The notes under the pieces: generated by a model
Database searches by the model: none
The model's input: the letters and a program-made list of their open reading frames with translations, nothing else
What the model was told of the DNA's origin: nothing
Shown here: piece after piece, positions 9,558 to 17,909 of the stretch
How the letters are laid out: each line of letters opens with the position of its first letter
Position numbering within the stretch: position 1 is the first letter of the stretch
Made by a program: the position numbers and the translations under genes
NCBI GenBank assembly: GCA_017503065.1
Contig: JAFVTT010000043.1
Coordinates: 1 to 49,191, forward strand
Length of the DNA: 49,191 nucleotides
Direction of reading: 5' to 3'
Origin: Bacteroidaceae bacterium
Lineage (GTDB): Bacteria > Bacteroidota > Bacteroidia > Bacteroidales > Bacteroidaceae

Positions 9558-11213
9558 ATGATAACAGTAGATGGACTGACCGTCGAATTCGGCGGCACGA
9601 CATTGTTCAAGGATATATCCTTCCAGATAAACGAGAAGGACCGCATAGCCCTGATGGGCAAGAACGGTGCGGGAAAGAGCACCTTGCTGAAGATTCTGGC
9701 AGGAGTCCGTGGCGCCACCAGAGGAACAGTATCCGCACCCAAGGACACGGTGATTGCCTACCTGCCGCAGCATCTGATGACGGAGGACGGACGTACCGTG
9801 TTCGAGGAAACCTGCCAGGCCTTTGCCCATCTGCACGAAACGGAGGCGGAGATAAACCGCATAAACGAGGAACTTACCGTGCGCACCGACTACGAGAGCG
9901 ATGAATACATGGCACTGATAGAGAAGGTGAGCGCACTTTCAGAGAAGTTCTATGCCATAGACATGACCCACTTTGAAGAGGACGTGGAGAAGACCTTGCT
10001 GGGTCTCGGCTTCAAACGTGAAGAGTTCAACCGTCCCACAAGCGAGTTCTCGGGAGGTTGGCGCATGCGCATAGAACTGGCCAAACTACTGCTGAAGAAC
10101 CCCGATGTGCTGCTCCTTGACGAGCCTACAAACCATCTGGACATAGAGAGTATCGGTTGGCTCGAGGACTTCATCCGCGAGAGCAGCAAGGCGGTGGTGG
10201 TCATCAGCCACGACCGCAAGTTCGTGGACAATATCACCACACGCACCATTGAGGTGACTATGGGACGCATCTACGACTACAAGGCCACCTACTCCCACTA
10301 TCTGGAACTGCGCAAGGAGCGCCGTGCCCAGCAACAGAAGCAATACGAGGAGCAGCAGAAGATGATTCAGGAGACCAAGGACTTCATAGAGCGCTTCAAA
10401 GGCACGTACTCCAAGACCCTGCAGGTGCAGAGCCGTGTGAAGATGCTGGAGAAACTGGAACTCATAGAGGTGGACGAGGAGGATACCAGCGCATTGCGCC
10501 TGAAGTTCCCGCCCAGTCCGCGCTCAGGCAGTTATCCGGTGATGATGTCCGATGTGGCCAAGTCCTTCGAGAATCCCGACACGGGCAAGGTGAAGCAGAT
10601 ATTCAGCGGAGTGAACCTCACCGTGGAGCGTGGTGATAAGATTGCTTTCGTGGGCAGAAACGGCGAGGGCAAGTCCACGCTGGTGAAGTGCATCATGCAG
10701 CAGTTGGAGCACGAAGGCAAACTGGAACTCGGTCACAACGTGCAGATTGGCTACTTTGCGCAGAACCAGGCATCGCTGCTGGACGGCGAACTGACTGTGT
10801 TCCAGACCATCGACGATATTGCCAAGGGCGAGATACGACTGAAGATACGCGACCTGCTTGGCGCTTTCATGTTCGGAGGCGAGGAGAGCACGAAGAAGGT
10901 GAAGGTGCTGTCCGGTGGAGAGCGCACCAGACTGGCTATACTGAAACTTCTGCTCGAACCCGTGAACCTGCTCATCCTCGACGAGCCTACGAACCATCTG
11001 GACCTAAAGACCAAGGACGTGCTTAAGCAGGCCCTGCAGGACTTCGACGGCACTCTGATAGTGGTGAGCCACGACCGTGACTTCCTGGACGGCCTTGTGA
11101 CCAAGGTCTACGAGTTCGGCGGCGGCAAGGTGCGCGAGCATCTTTGCGGCATCTATGAGTTCCTGGAGACCAAGAAGCAGGAGGAGCTGCTGAGACTGGG
11201 AATAGCAAGGTAA
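9558..11213 (+). CDS. ABC-F family ATPase (ribosome-associated type)
   Basis: Soluble protein of 551 residues with two ATP-binding cassettes and no membrane segments, so it belongs to ABC-F, whose members act on the ribosome in translation or antibiotic protection, not in transport. Cassette 1 has Walker A GKNGAGKST (about 34-42), signature SGGWRMR and Walker B LLLDEPTNHLD. Cassette 2 has GRNGEGKST, SGGERTR and LLILDEPTNHLD. Between them is the charged helical linker (ELRKERRAQQQKQYEEQQK, about 255-275) that enters the ribosomal E site in characterised relatives. The short C-terminus lacks a long Uup-type coiled coil, so this is closer to housekeeping types such as YdiF. It appears to be transcribed alone from its own promoter. 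Confidence 0.92.
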   Translation: MITVDGLTVEFGGTTLFKDISFQINEKDRIALMGKNGAGKSTLLKILAGVRGATRGTVSAPKDTVIAYLPQHLMTEDGRTVFEETCQAFAHLHETEAEINRINEELTVRTDYESDEYMALIEKVSALSEKFYAIDMTHFEEDVEKTLLGLGFKREEFNRPTSEFSGGWRMRIELAKLLLKNPDVLLLDEPTNHLDIESIGWLEDFIRESSKAVVVISHDRKFVDNITTRTIEVTMGRIYDYKATYSHYLELRKERRAQQQKQYEEQQKMIQETKDFIERFKGTYSKTLQVQSRVKMLEKLELIEVDEEDTSALRLKFPPSPRSGSYPVMMSDVAKSFENPDTGKVKQIFSGVNLTVERGDKIAFVGRNGEGKSTLVKCIMQQLEHEGKLELGHNVQIGYFAQNQASLLDGELTVFQTIDDIAKGEIRLKIRDLLGAFMFGGEESTKKVKVLSGGERTRLAILKLLLEPVNLLILDEPTNHLDLKTKDVLKQALQDFDGTLIVVSHDRDFLDGLVTKVYEFGGGKVREHLCGIYEFLETKKQEELLRLGIAR

Positions 11214-11218
11214 TTATT

Positions 11219-11262
11219 CCTGGAATTTCTAGGTTTCCTAGATATTCTAGTCTTTCTAGTTT
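11219..11262 (+). repeat. CTAG-phased 9-nt repeat
   Basis: Four consecutive units of period 9 (TCTAGGTTT, CCTAGATAT, TCTAGTCTT, TCTAGTTTA) follow the ABC-F stop. The same CTAG core with period 10 recurs at 15850-15905, and CTAG is also central to the repeat at 17597-17665. The region is non-coding. Confidence 0.7.
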
Positions 11263-11296
11263 ATTTACTAAAAACAAAAACCAAATAATAAAAACC

Positions 11297-13291
11297 ATGA
11301 GACACTATTTGTCAGCAACATTCCTGTGCATGGCCATGTTCCTGTTGGGGTCATGCCAGAGTGAGAAGACCGACTATGTGGCATTCCTTTACAAGTACAT
11401 GCCCACGTCGGACAGTGTGGATTATTCCCGTGAATACTGGGAACGCCAGGTGGCAATGTCCGAGCGGGCACGCAAGGAGATGCCTTGGGCCAAGTTGGTA
11501 CCTGAGACGGAATGGAAGCATTTTGTGGTACCTGTACGTGTAAACAACGAGTCGTTGGACGACGCACGTTCCGTTATCTACGAGGAACTGGCTCCACGCA
11601 TCATGGGCATGACCATGGAAGAGGCCGCCTTGGAGGTTAACCACTGGTGCCACGAGAAGGTAAGTTACCAACCCAGCGACGGACGTACTTCACCTCCCCT
11701 TGCAACCATGGCCAATGCCATCGGACGCTGTGGCGAGGAAAGTACCTTTACCGTAGCGGCCATGCGTGCCGTGGGTATCCCTGCCCGTCAGGTGTATTGT
11801 CCCAGATGGTCACATACCGATAGCAATCACGCTTGGGTGGAAGTGTGGGTAGCCGATGACGACAAGGGCAACGGCCGCTGGCGCTTTATGGGAGCCTGCG
11901 AACCCGAGGCAGTTCTGGACAAGGGCTGGTTCAACTGGGCCGCTTCACGTGCCATGCTTGTCCACACCCGCGTGTTCGGTGCCGATTACAACGGCAAGGA
12001 AGAAGTTCTGGGACGCGACGAATGCTACACCGAGATAAACTGCCTGCCTACTTATGCCCCCACCAAGAATCTGAAGGTGGAAGTGCTGGATGCCAACGGT
12101 GCACCCATAGCAGATGCTACTGTGGACTTCCGTGTCTACAACTATGCCGAGTTCTATCCCATTGCCACACAGAAGACCGATGCACAGGGCAAGGCTTCCT
12201 TTACAACCGGTTTCGGTGACCTTGTTGTATGGGTGAGCACCGGTGATGCTTTCAGTGCCGTGTACGTTCCTGCCAAGCAGGAGGAGGTGAAGATAACTCC
12301 ATCGCTCAATGCAGGCAGTGTTTGTTTTGAGGAACTCGATCTCTATGCTCCCGTTTCTGCTCTGCCAGAACCCGACCGTAGCATTGTGGATACCGTCAGT
12401 GTGAACGGTCGCCGCCTGATGAAGGAGGACAGCATCCGTGTGGCTTATCAGCAGGCAACTTTCTATTGGGGAGAGGACGAACTTCTGCGCAAGGCACGTA
12501 GCAACTGGCAGGTGATAGAGTCGTTCATAGAGCAGGCTTCCGACAAGGAGGCTGCAAGGGCATATCTGCAGAACGGACTCAGCGAGAAGGATTTGCGCGA
12601 TGTCACAATGGAAGCACTTATGGATAGTGCTACCCGTATTTCTACCGAACCCCTGCGTCCTTATATGGACGAACTGGCTGAACTCTTGCCTTCAGGTCTT
12701 ACTCCCGACACATGGTTGCAGTGGGTGGATGAGAACATCACCGTGGACGATGAGGGTAATCCTCTCAAGATATTCATGAGTGCCGTTTCCGTGGCAAAGC
12801 ACAAGGTGACCGACTCCCGTAGTCTGGAGGTCTTCAAGGTGGCTGGTGCACGTGCACTTGGCATGAAGGCATGGCTGGATGCTACCGGTGCGGCATACGT
12901 TGAGGGCAGTACTCCAGAAGCACAGAACACTTCTGCTACAGGTACCCTTACAGTCAAGGCGGCAGAAAACCTGAAGTATTTTACTGATTTCAACCTGGCA
13001 CGTCTGGTGGACGGCAGACCTCAGTCGCTGAACTTCGATGATGAGGACCAGACTCTTGGCAATCCCTTTGCCAATGGTGTGGAACTGCCCGAAGGCGCTT
13101 ACCTGCTTGTTACCGGTACACGTCTGGTGGGTGGCGACGTTCTGGCAACATACCAGATTGTACAGGTAAAGTCCGGTGAGGCTACTGTGGTGACCATCGC
13201 TCCACGCCAGAGCGAGAAGAAGGCCACACATGACCTGCTGAACCTCCAGGATTCTGACAAGGACGCTTCTGCAACGAGCGTGCAGGGATAG
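11297..13291 (+). CDS. Transglutaminase-like lipoprotein
   Basis: Predicted lipoprotein of 664 residues with lipobox LLGSC (Cys20). Residues about 110-205 form a transglutaminase/papain-like core: Cys145 in GRCGEEST and His178 in SNHAWVEVW are the expected nucleophile and base. The third position, usually Asp, seems to be taken by the acidic pair in GACEPE (about 200-204). A carboxypeptidase-regulatory-like beta domain follows (LKVEVLDANGAPIADATVDF, about 257-335) and then a long C-terminal region I do not recognise. Bacterial proteins with this core are usually peptidases or amidases rather than cross-linkers. Its substrate is unknown; it lies upstream of glycosidases, so glycoprotein processing is possible. 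The gap after it carries repeats. Confidence 0.85.
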   Translation: MRHYLSATFLCMAMFLLGSCQSEKTDYVAFLYKYMPTSDSVDYSREYWERQVAMSERARKEMPWAKLVPETEWKHFVVPVRVNNESLDDARSVIYEELAPRIMGMTMEEAALEVNHWCHEKVSYQPSDGRTSPPLATMANAIGRCGEESTFTVAAMRAVGIPARQVYCPRWSHTDSNHAWVEVWVADDDKGNGRWRFMGACEPEAVLDKGWFNWAASRAMLVHTRVFGADYNGKEEVLGRDECYTEINCLPTYAPTKNLKVEVLDANGAPIADATVDFRVYNYAEFYPIATQKTDAQGKASFTTGFGDLVVWVSTGDAFSAVYVPAKQEEVKITPSLNAGSVCFEELDLYAPVSALPEPDRSIVDTVSVNGRRLMKEDSIRVAYQQATFYWGEDELLRKARSNWQVIESFIEQASDKEAARAYLQNGLSEKDLRDVTMEALMDSATRISTEPLRPYMDELAELLPSGLTPDTWLQWVDENITVDDEGNPLKIFMSAVSVAKHKVTDSRSLEVFKVAGARALGMKAWLDATGAAYVEGSTPEAQNTSATGTLTVKAAENLKYFTDFNLARLVDGRPQSLNFDDEDQTLGNPFANGVELPEGAYLLVTGTRLVGGDVLATYQIVQVKSGEATVVTIAPRQSEKKATHDLLNLQDSDKDASATSVQG

Positions 13292-13303
13292 GCGAGCGGA
13301 AAA

Positions 13304-13327
13304 CGGAAAGGTGAAAACGGAAAACTG
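13304..13327 (+). repeat. Dispersed short repeat, copy 1
   Basis: Thirteen bases after the transglutaminase-like gene stands an AAAGGTGAAAACGGAAAACT motif. The same 21-base core recurs at 23590-23610, and related sequence in the opposite orientation occurs in the gap at 29020-29215. Confidence 0.7.
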
Positions 13328-13345
13328 CGAGTAAGCGAGAGCATG

Positions 13346-13411
13346 GTAGGGACACGGCATGCCGTGTCCGAAAAGCAGAGTAGAAGCGGACTCGGCATGC
13401 CGAGTCCCTAC
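13346..13411 (+). repeat. Paired 20-bp perfect palindromes forming a 66-bp inverted repeat
   Basis: GGACACGGCATGCCGTGTCC (13350-13369) and GGACTCGGCATGCCGAGTCC (13388-13407) are each perfect palindromes. They differ at two positions that compensate each other. Outer arms GTAGGGAC and GTCCCTAC make the whole unit an inverted repeat too. It resembles REP- or BIME-type intergenic elements. Confidence 0.85.
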
Positions 13412-13507
13412 AAAATAACAAACAAGTACTAACCTCATCCCCAATACATTATGCTTCCCTTCCTCACTGGGAGGGGCATGGGGGAGGGGCTTCTATATTA
13501 ATCTAAC

Positions 13508-14836
13508 ATGAAAAAGACATTCCTTTCAATCCTTCTGACCTTGTGTGCATTCACTGGCATCAAGGCACAGACAGAGTATGTTCCCACCGAGGCCAATCTG
13601 CGCTCGCGTGAGGAATTCCGTGACATGAAGTTGGGTATCTTCCTGCATTGGGGTATCTACAGTATGTTTGCCCAGGGCGAATGGTACTTGCAGAATGCAG
13701 TGCCCGACCGCTATGAGTATGCCAAGGTGGCGGATGCGTTCTATCCCCACAGGTATAATGCCCGCGAGTGGGTGCGTGCCATAAAGGCGGCAGGTGCCAA
13801 GTACATCTGCTTCACCACCCGTCATCACGATGGTTTCTCCATGTGGCACACCAAGCAGAGCAAGTTCAACATCGTGGAGGCCACACCCTACGGCAAGGAC
13901 GTTCTGAAGGAACTGGCCGAGGCCTGTCGCGAGGAGGGCATACGCCTGCACCTCTATTATAGTCACATCGACTGGATGCGCGACGATTATCCCATGGGAC
14001 GCACAGGCACAAAGTGCGGCAAGACTCGTGACAATTCCAACTGGAAGCAGTACTATGACTTCATGAATGCCCAGTTGACCGAACTGCTCACCGAGTATGG
14101 CGATGTCGGCTCTATCTGGTTCGACGGTTGGTGGGACCACGAAGAGGATACCGTACCCTTTAACTGGGAATTGCCCGGCCAGTACGAACTCATACACAAG
14201 TTGCAACCTGCCTGTCTGGTGGGTAACAACCACCATGGCGCACCTTTCGAGGGCGAGGACATCCAGATTTTCGAGCGCGACCTGCCAGGCGAGATGACCA
14301 GCGGTTTTGCCAAGCATGCCGCCAAGGTGAGCCGTCTGCCTCTGGAAACCTGCCAGACCATGAACGGCATGTGGGGCTACAAGGTTATAGACAACGAATA
14401 CAAGAGCACGGCCGACATTATCCGTCTGCTCATCAACACCTCGGGCAAGGGAGCCAACCTGCTCATGAACATAGGTCCCCAGCCCAATGGCGAACTGCCT
14501 GCCGTGGCTCTGGAGCGTCTGAAGGAGTTGGGCGAATGGACCTCTGCCTATGGCGAGACCATCTACGGTACCGATGCCGGCGACATCAAACCCCAGAAGT
14601 GGGGTGTCAGCACCCAGAAGGACGGCAAGTTGTACCTGCATATCACCGCTCTGAACGAGATAGAGATGGACGAGAACGGCCAGCGCATCCTGCATCTTCC
14701 CCTGAAGCGCAAGGTTAAGTCCGTTACTGAGTTCATAGGTGGTGCAAAGGTGAAGTTCACCAAGACCAAGGAGTGCATTACCATCATCCTGCCTGCACAG
14801 GTGGACGTAGTGGACTATGTGCTGGTACTGAAGTAA
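13508..14836 (+). CDS. GH29 alpha-L-fucosidase
   Basis: Exported glycosidase of 442 residues that removes alpha-linked fucose from glycans. The signal peptide ends at GIKAQ (about residue 21), and there is no lipobox, so it is probably periplasmic. GH29 hallmarks are GIFLHWGIYS (43-52), TTRHHDGFSMW (103-113) and SIWFDGWWDHE (202-212), in which Asp206 is the expected catalytic nucleophile. A small C-terminal beta domain follows the barrel (about 350-442). Length and motif spacing fit the family. It lies between repeat-rich gaps, so it may be transcribed alone. With the two GH20 enzymes nearby it suits breakdown of mucin or other fucosylated host glycans, though plant or milk glycans are also possible. 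Confidence 0.95.
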   Translation: MKKTFLSILLTLCAFTGIKAQTEYVPTEANLRSREEFRDMKLGIFLHWGIYSMFAQGEWYLQNAVPDRYEYAKVADAFYPHRYNAREWVRAIKAAGAKYICFTTRHHDGFSMWHTKQSKFNIVEATPYGKDVLKELAEACREEGIRLHLYYSHIDWMRDDYPMGRTGTKCGKTRDNSNWKQYYDFMNAQLTELLTEYGDVGSIWFDGWWDHEEDTVPFNWELPGQYELIHKLQPACLVGNNHHGAPFEGEDIQIFERDLPGEMTSGFAKHAAKVSRLPLETCQTMNGMWGYKVIDNEYKSTADIIRLLINTSGKGANLLMNIGPQPNGELPAVALERLKELGEWTSAYGETIYGTDAGDIKPQKWGVSTQKDGKLYLHITALNEIEMDENGQRILHLPLKRKVKSVTEFIGGAKVKFTKTKECITIILPAQVDVVDYVLVLK

Positions 14837-14845
14837 AAATGAAAT

Positions 14846-15144
14846 GGATGAAGACCCCCTCGGTCCCCCTCTAGGGGGGGAGGAACGGTGAGCGGTGAGC
14901 GGTGAGGGGTGAGCGGATGAAGCCCCCCTCGGTTCCCCTCTAGGGGGAGGAACGGTGAGCGGATGAGCGGTTAGCGGTGAGTGGTGAACCGTGAACCGTG
15001 AGCGAAAAGGACATACCTCCTCCGCTTCCAGCTCCTCCAACTTTGTCCCCCTGAGACAGGGGGACGAGCGAAGCGGAGGGGGTATGACTCTCTCACCCCT
15101 CATCCGCTCACCCGCTCACCTCTCACCTCTCACCTCTCACCGTT
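14846..15144 (+). repeat. Large nested inverted-repeat element filling the gap before cutC
   Basis: The 322-base gap holds no gene but is highly ordered. Two direct copies of about 50 bases (14846-14895 and 14915-14962) each contain a CCCCCTC-TAG-GGGGG-type hairpin. Tandem GTGAGCG/GGTGAG units on the left (14884-14975) are matched by inverted CTCACC units on the right (15091-15144). Inside lie 17-bp arms (15012-15028 and 15070-15086, one wobble) around a perfect 9-bp hairpin GTCCCCCTG-AGA-CAGGGGGAC (15045-15065). Confidence 0.85.
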
Positions 15145-15158
15145 AAAATTAAAATACT

Positions 15159-15818
15159 ATGAAGATAGAAGTTTGTTGTCCCGACCTTGCCAGTGTAAGG
15201 CGTGCCATAGAAGGTGGGGCAGACCGCATAGAATTGTGTACAGCCCTGGAACTGGATGGGCTGACTCCCACGAGGGAGGAGATACGTCAGGCCGTGTCCA
15301 TGTGCCATGCCGCAGATGTGGTGGTGCATGTGCTCATCCGTTCCCGTGAGGGCGACTTTGTTTACAACGAGACAGAGACCGGACAGATGGCAGACGAGAT
15401 TGTCATGGCCCTGGAAGAGGGTGCCGATGGCATTGTAATAGGCGCCTTGACCAAGGACGGCGACCTGGATGTGCCTATGTGTACCCGATGGATAGCCGTG
15501 GCACGCGAGTGGCAGAAGGAGCATGGCAAGGCCGACCTTGGCATCACCTTCCATCGTGCTTTCGACGTTTGCCGCAATCCCATGCAAGCCTTGGAGGAAA
15601 TCATCGCCATGGGTTGCAACCGTTTGCTGACATCAGGTCAGGAACCCTCGGCAGTCAAGGGCATTCCCATGCTGAAGAAACTCGTTGAGGCCTCTGCCGG
15701 CAGGCTCTGCATCCTGGCTGGTGCCGGAGTGAGCGCAGATAACTACATGCAGATTGTAGAGGGGGCAGGTGTGAGCGAGGTGCACGGCTCTTTCAAGGGC
15801 GGTGTGCCACGGCGCTGA
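15159..15818 (+). CDS. cutC: CutC family protein
   Basis: Cytoplasmic TIM-barrel protein of 219 residues in the CutC family, named for copper homeostasis in E. coli although its biochemical activity is not settled. Family hallmarks are EGGADRIELCTALELDGLTP (18-37), VHVLIRSREGDFVY, GIVIGALTKDGDLD, ITFHRAFDV and GCNRLLTSGQ, with GAGVSADN near the end. The protein is slightly shorter than usual (about 240) but begins and ends at the expected places. It lies among glycosidase genes, as cutC often does in Bacteroidales, so a role with sugars or cell envelope is as likely as copper handling. The start ATG follows directly on the right arm of the large inverted repeat; no clear promoter is visible. 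Confidence 0.92.
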   Translation: MKIEVCCPDLASVRRAIEGGADRIELCTALELDGLTPTREEIRQAVSMCHAADVVVHVLIRSREGDFVYNETETGQMADEIVMALEEGADGIVIGALTKDGDLDVPMCTRWIAVAREWQKEHGKADLGITFHRAFDVCRNPMQALEEIIAMGCNRLLTSGQEPSAVKGIPMLKKLVEASAGRLCILAGAGVSADNYMQIVEGAGVSEVHGSFKGGVPRR

Positions 15819-15849
15819 GATAAGAAGAGACAGGAAACAATAGAAAACT

Positions 15850-15905
15850 ATAGGAATCCCCTAGGATGTCCTAGGAAATCCTAGGTTGTCCTGGGGGTTT
15901 CCTAT
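15850..15905 (+). repeat. CTAGG-phased 10-nt repeat
   Basis: Units TCCCCTAGGA, TGTCCTAGGA, AATCCTAGGT and TGTCCTGGGG have period 10. The ends (GGAATCCCC and GGGGGTTTCC) can also pair, giving an imperfect hairpin. It lies between cutC and the GH20 lipoprotein gene. Compare 11219-11262. Confidence 0.7.
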
Positions 15906-15921
15906 AAAATAATACCAGACA

Positions 15922-17583
15922 ATGAAGAAGCATATCCTTTCAATACTTGTGCTTGCCGTGTGCCTGTTCTCATGCACAAAGGCCAATCAGGAGGAAACGG
16001 CTCAGATGGAGTGGCGTGGACTGATGATTGATGTGAGCCGCCATTTCTATCCCATGGACGTGTTGAAGCGCCAGATAGACCTGATGGGCAACTATGGGCT
16101 CAACGTCCTGCACCTGCATCTTACCGATGCGGCAGGATGGCGCCTGGAGATAAAGAAGTATCCCCGTCTTACCGACCTTGGCGCATGGCGCACACACCAG
16201 ACCTGGAAGGAATGGTGGGCACAGCGCCCTCGTGCCACCGAGGACACCAAGGGCAATGAGTGGTTTGCTCCTGCCTTCTCTGATGCGCAGAACGGCTTTG
16301 GCGGTTACTACACTCAGGAGGAGATGCGCCAACTGGTTGCCTATGCCCAGGAGCGCGGCATCACCATTGTGCCCGAGATAGAGTTCCCGGCTCATAGCGA
16401 GGAGGTGGTTGCCGCCTATCCTTGGGTGGGCTATAACCATGCCGAAATGGACATGAGCAAGGACAGCACATATATGTTCATGGCCGATGTCCTGGCCGAA
16501 GTGGCAGACATTTTCCCCTCTCCCTACATCCACGTGGGTGGCGATGAGTCTGCTACACAAAAGGGACTTCAACCCGAGGCAATGCGCCGTATACAGAAGA
16601 TAGTGGAGGGTCTGGGCCGCCGCATGATAGTATGGGACGAGGGGCTGACCGACAACCCTGCTGACAGTGCACAGATCATTATGGTGTGGCGCAATCCCGA
16701 TACGGCCACCGAGGCTATCCGTCTGGGACACGACGTAATCATGTGCCCCAGCAACTGGTGCTATCTGGACAGTTACCAGGACCGTCCCACGGGACAGCCC
16801 GAGGCGATGGGCGGTTACCGTCCCCTCTCGCACATCTACGAGGTGCCTTTGGACAGTGCCCTTTCCGCACAGGAAACCTCTACAGGCCGTCTCTTGGGCA
16901 TACAGGCATGTATCTTTACCGAGTATGTGCCCACTCCCGAGAACCTCGAGTACCAGATATGGCCCCGTGCCCTGGCCATTGCCGAGCGTGGTCTGGGACG
17001 CACACGTTCTTATGAGGAGTTCCACCAGTGGGCGGTTGGCGTGGCCGACAGCATGCGCCAGGCCGGCATCAATGCCTTTGACCTGCGCAATGAGTATGGC
17101 CAGCGCCGCGAATCCCTCCAGCCCGTTGAGCATCTGGCCCGTGGCGCCAAGGTGAGATACAACAGCCCTTACAACTCTTTCTACAAGGCCGGTGGCGATT
17201 CCACCCTCACCGATGGAGTATGCGGTACCTGGAACAATAACGACCAGCGTTGGCAGGGCTTTATCCGCGATATCGACCTGGTGCTGGATATTGGTCAGGA
17301 GTGCGAGGTGTCATCCGTGGAACTGTCCTTCCTGCAAATCCTTGGTCCTGAGATATTCCTCCCAGCCGAGGTAAGTGTGGCCCCAATGGACAAGGCCGAT
17401 GCTGACGGAACCTCCGTGTCTTATATACAGTTGATGGACTCAATTTTGGCCGATGTGCCCTTTGTGGTCCAGCCCTATAAACTTGACTTGGACCCCCAAA
17501 CAAAGACACGCTATCTCCACATTACCGCCAAGCGTACACCACGTCGCGGATGGTTGTTCCTGGATGAAGTAGTGGTGCGTTGA
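15922..17583 (+). CDS. GH20 beta-N-acetylhexosaminidase lipoprotein with C-terminal sugar-binding-like domain
   Basis: Lipoprotein glycosidase of 553 residues; lipobox LFSC places the lipid on Cys18. It removes terminal N-acetylhexosamine. The GH20 barrel begins almost directly after the anchor (WRGLMIDVSRHFYP, 31-44), so the usual N-terminal GH20b domain is missing. Core motifs are LHLHLTDAAGWRLEIKKYPR (63-82), IVPEIEFPAHSE (149-160) and IHVGGDES (203-210), with Asp208-Glu209 as the catalytic pair for substrate-assisted hydrolysis. Residues about 415-553 form a beta-rich domain that resembles F5/8-type sugar-binding modules (LTDGVCGTWNNNDQRWQGF). The lipid anchor and binding domain suggest action at the membrane or cell surface, in contrast to the second GH20 at 20744. 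Confidence 0.93.
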   Translation: MKKHILSILVLAVCLFSCTKANQEETAQMEWRGLMIDVSRHFYPMDVLKRQIDLMGNYGLNVLHLHLTDAAGWRLEIKKYPRLTDLGAWRTHQTWKEWWAQRPRATEDTKGNEWFAPAFSDAQNGFGGYYTQEEMRQLVAYAQERGITIVPEIEFPAHSEEVVAAYPWVGYNHAEMDMSKDSTYMFMADVLAEVADIFPSPYIHVGGDESATQKGLQPEAMRRIQKIVEGLGRRMIVWDEGLTDNPADSAQIIMVWRNPDTATEAIRLGHDVIMCPSNWCYLDSYQDRPTGQPEAMGGYRPLSHIYEVPLDSALSAQETSTGRLLGIQACIFTEYVPTPENLEYQIWPRALAIAERGLGRTRSYEEFHQWAVGVADSMRQAGINAFDLRNEYGQRRESLQPVEHLARGAKVRYNSPYNSFYKAGGDSTLTDGVCGTWNNNDQRWQGFIRDIDLVLDIGQECEVSSVELSFLQILGPEIFLPAEVSVAPMDKADADGTSVSYIQLMDSILADVPFVVQPYKLDLDPQTKTRYLHITAKRTPRRGWLFLDEVVVR

Positions 17584-17596
17584 CGTATTGATGAAC

Positions 17597-17665
17597 CAGT
17601 CCTTATACTAGGAGGATTGCAGTCCTCCTAGTATAAGGACTGTAGTCCTCCTAGTAAGAGGACTC
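17597..17665 (+). repeat. 20-bp hairpin plus third arm, CTAG-rich
   Basis: A perfect 20-bp stem (17597-17616 with 17623-17642; core CCTTATACTAGGAGGA) has a six-base loop. A near copy of its 3' arm (AGTCCTCCTAGTAAGAGGACT-like) follows at about 17645-17665, so the strand could fold in two alternative ways. It sits 14 bases after the GH20 stop. No T-run follows the first hairpin. The rest of this 326-base gap is AT-rich with only a promoter visible. Confidence 0.8.
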
Positions 17666-17838
17666 GTTAATATTTATTGTCTAAGTCAAATCGTCAATGA
17701 CCGATTTGGGTTTGAGAATTTTGGTTAGCTACTACCTGTCTTCATTATTATAATGCTTGACATTGGTATCCGATAACTTCGTTTTATGTCCTCATGATGT
17801 CTGTATTATGTCGTCAATTGACCTTTTTATGTCATAAT

Positions 17839-17870
17839 ATTGGGTGTTAAGTGAATTTTTCTTATATTTG
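17839..17870 (+). promoter_or_regulatory. Promoter of the glucanotransferase gene
   Basis: ATTG (17839-17842, one mismatch to TTTG), a 20-base spacer and TATATTTG (17863-17870). The chosen start codon is 39 bases downstream, which supports the ATG at 17910. Confidence 0.6.
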
Positions 17871-17909
17871 TATGCATAAACATTGAATATCTTTCGCGAT
17901 TCCAACGAT

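Noticed and set aside
14846..15144. Insertion sequence
   Set aside because: There are inverted repeats but no transposase frame and no target duplication that I can see. It is reported as a repeat element only.
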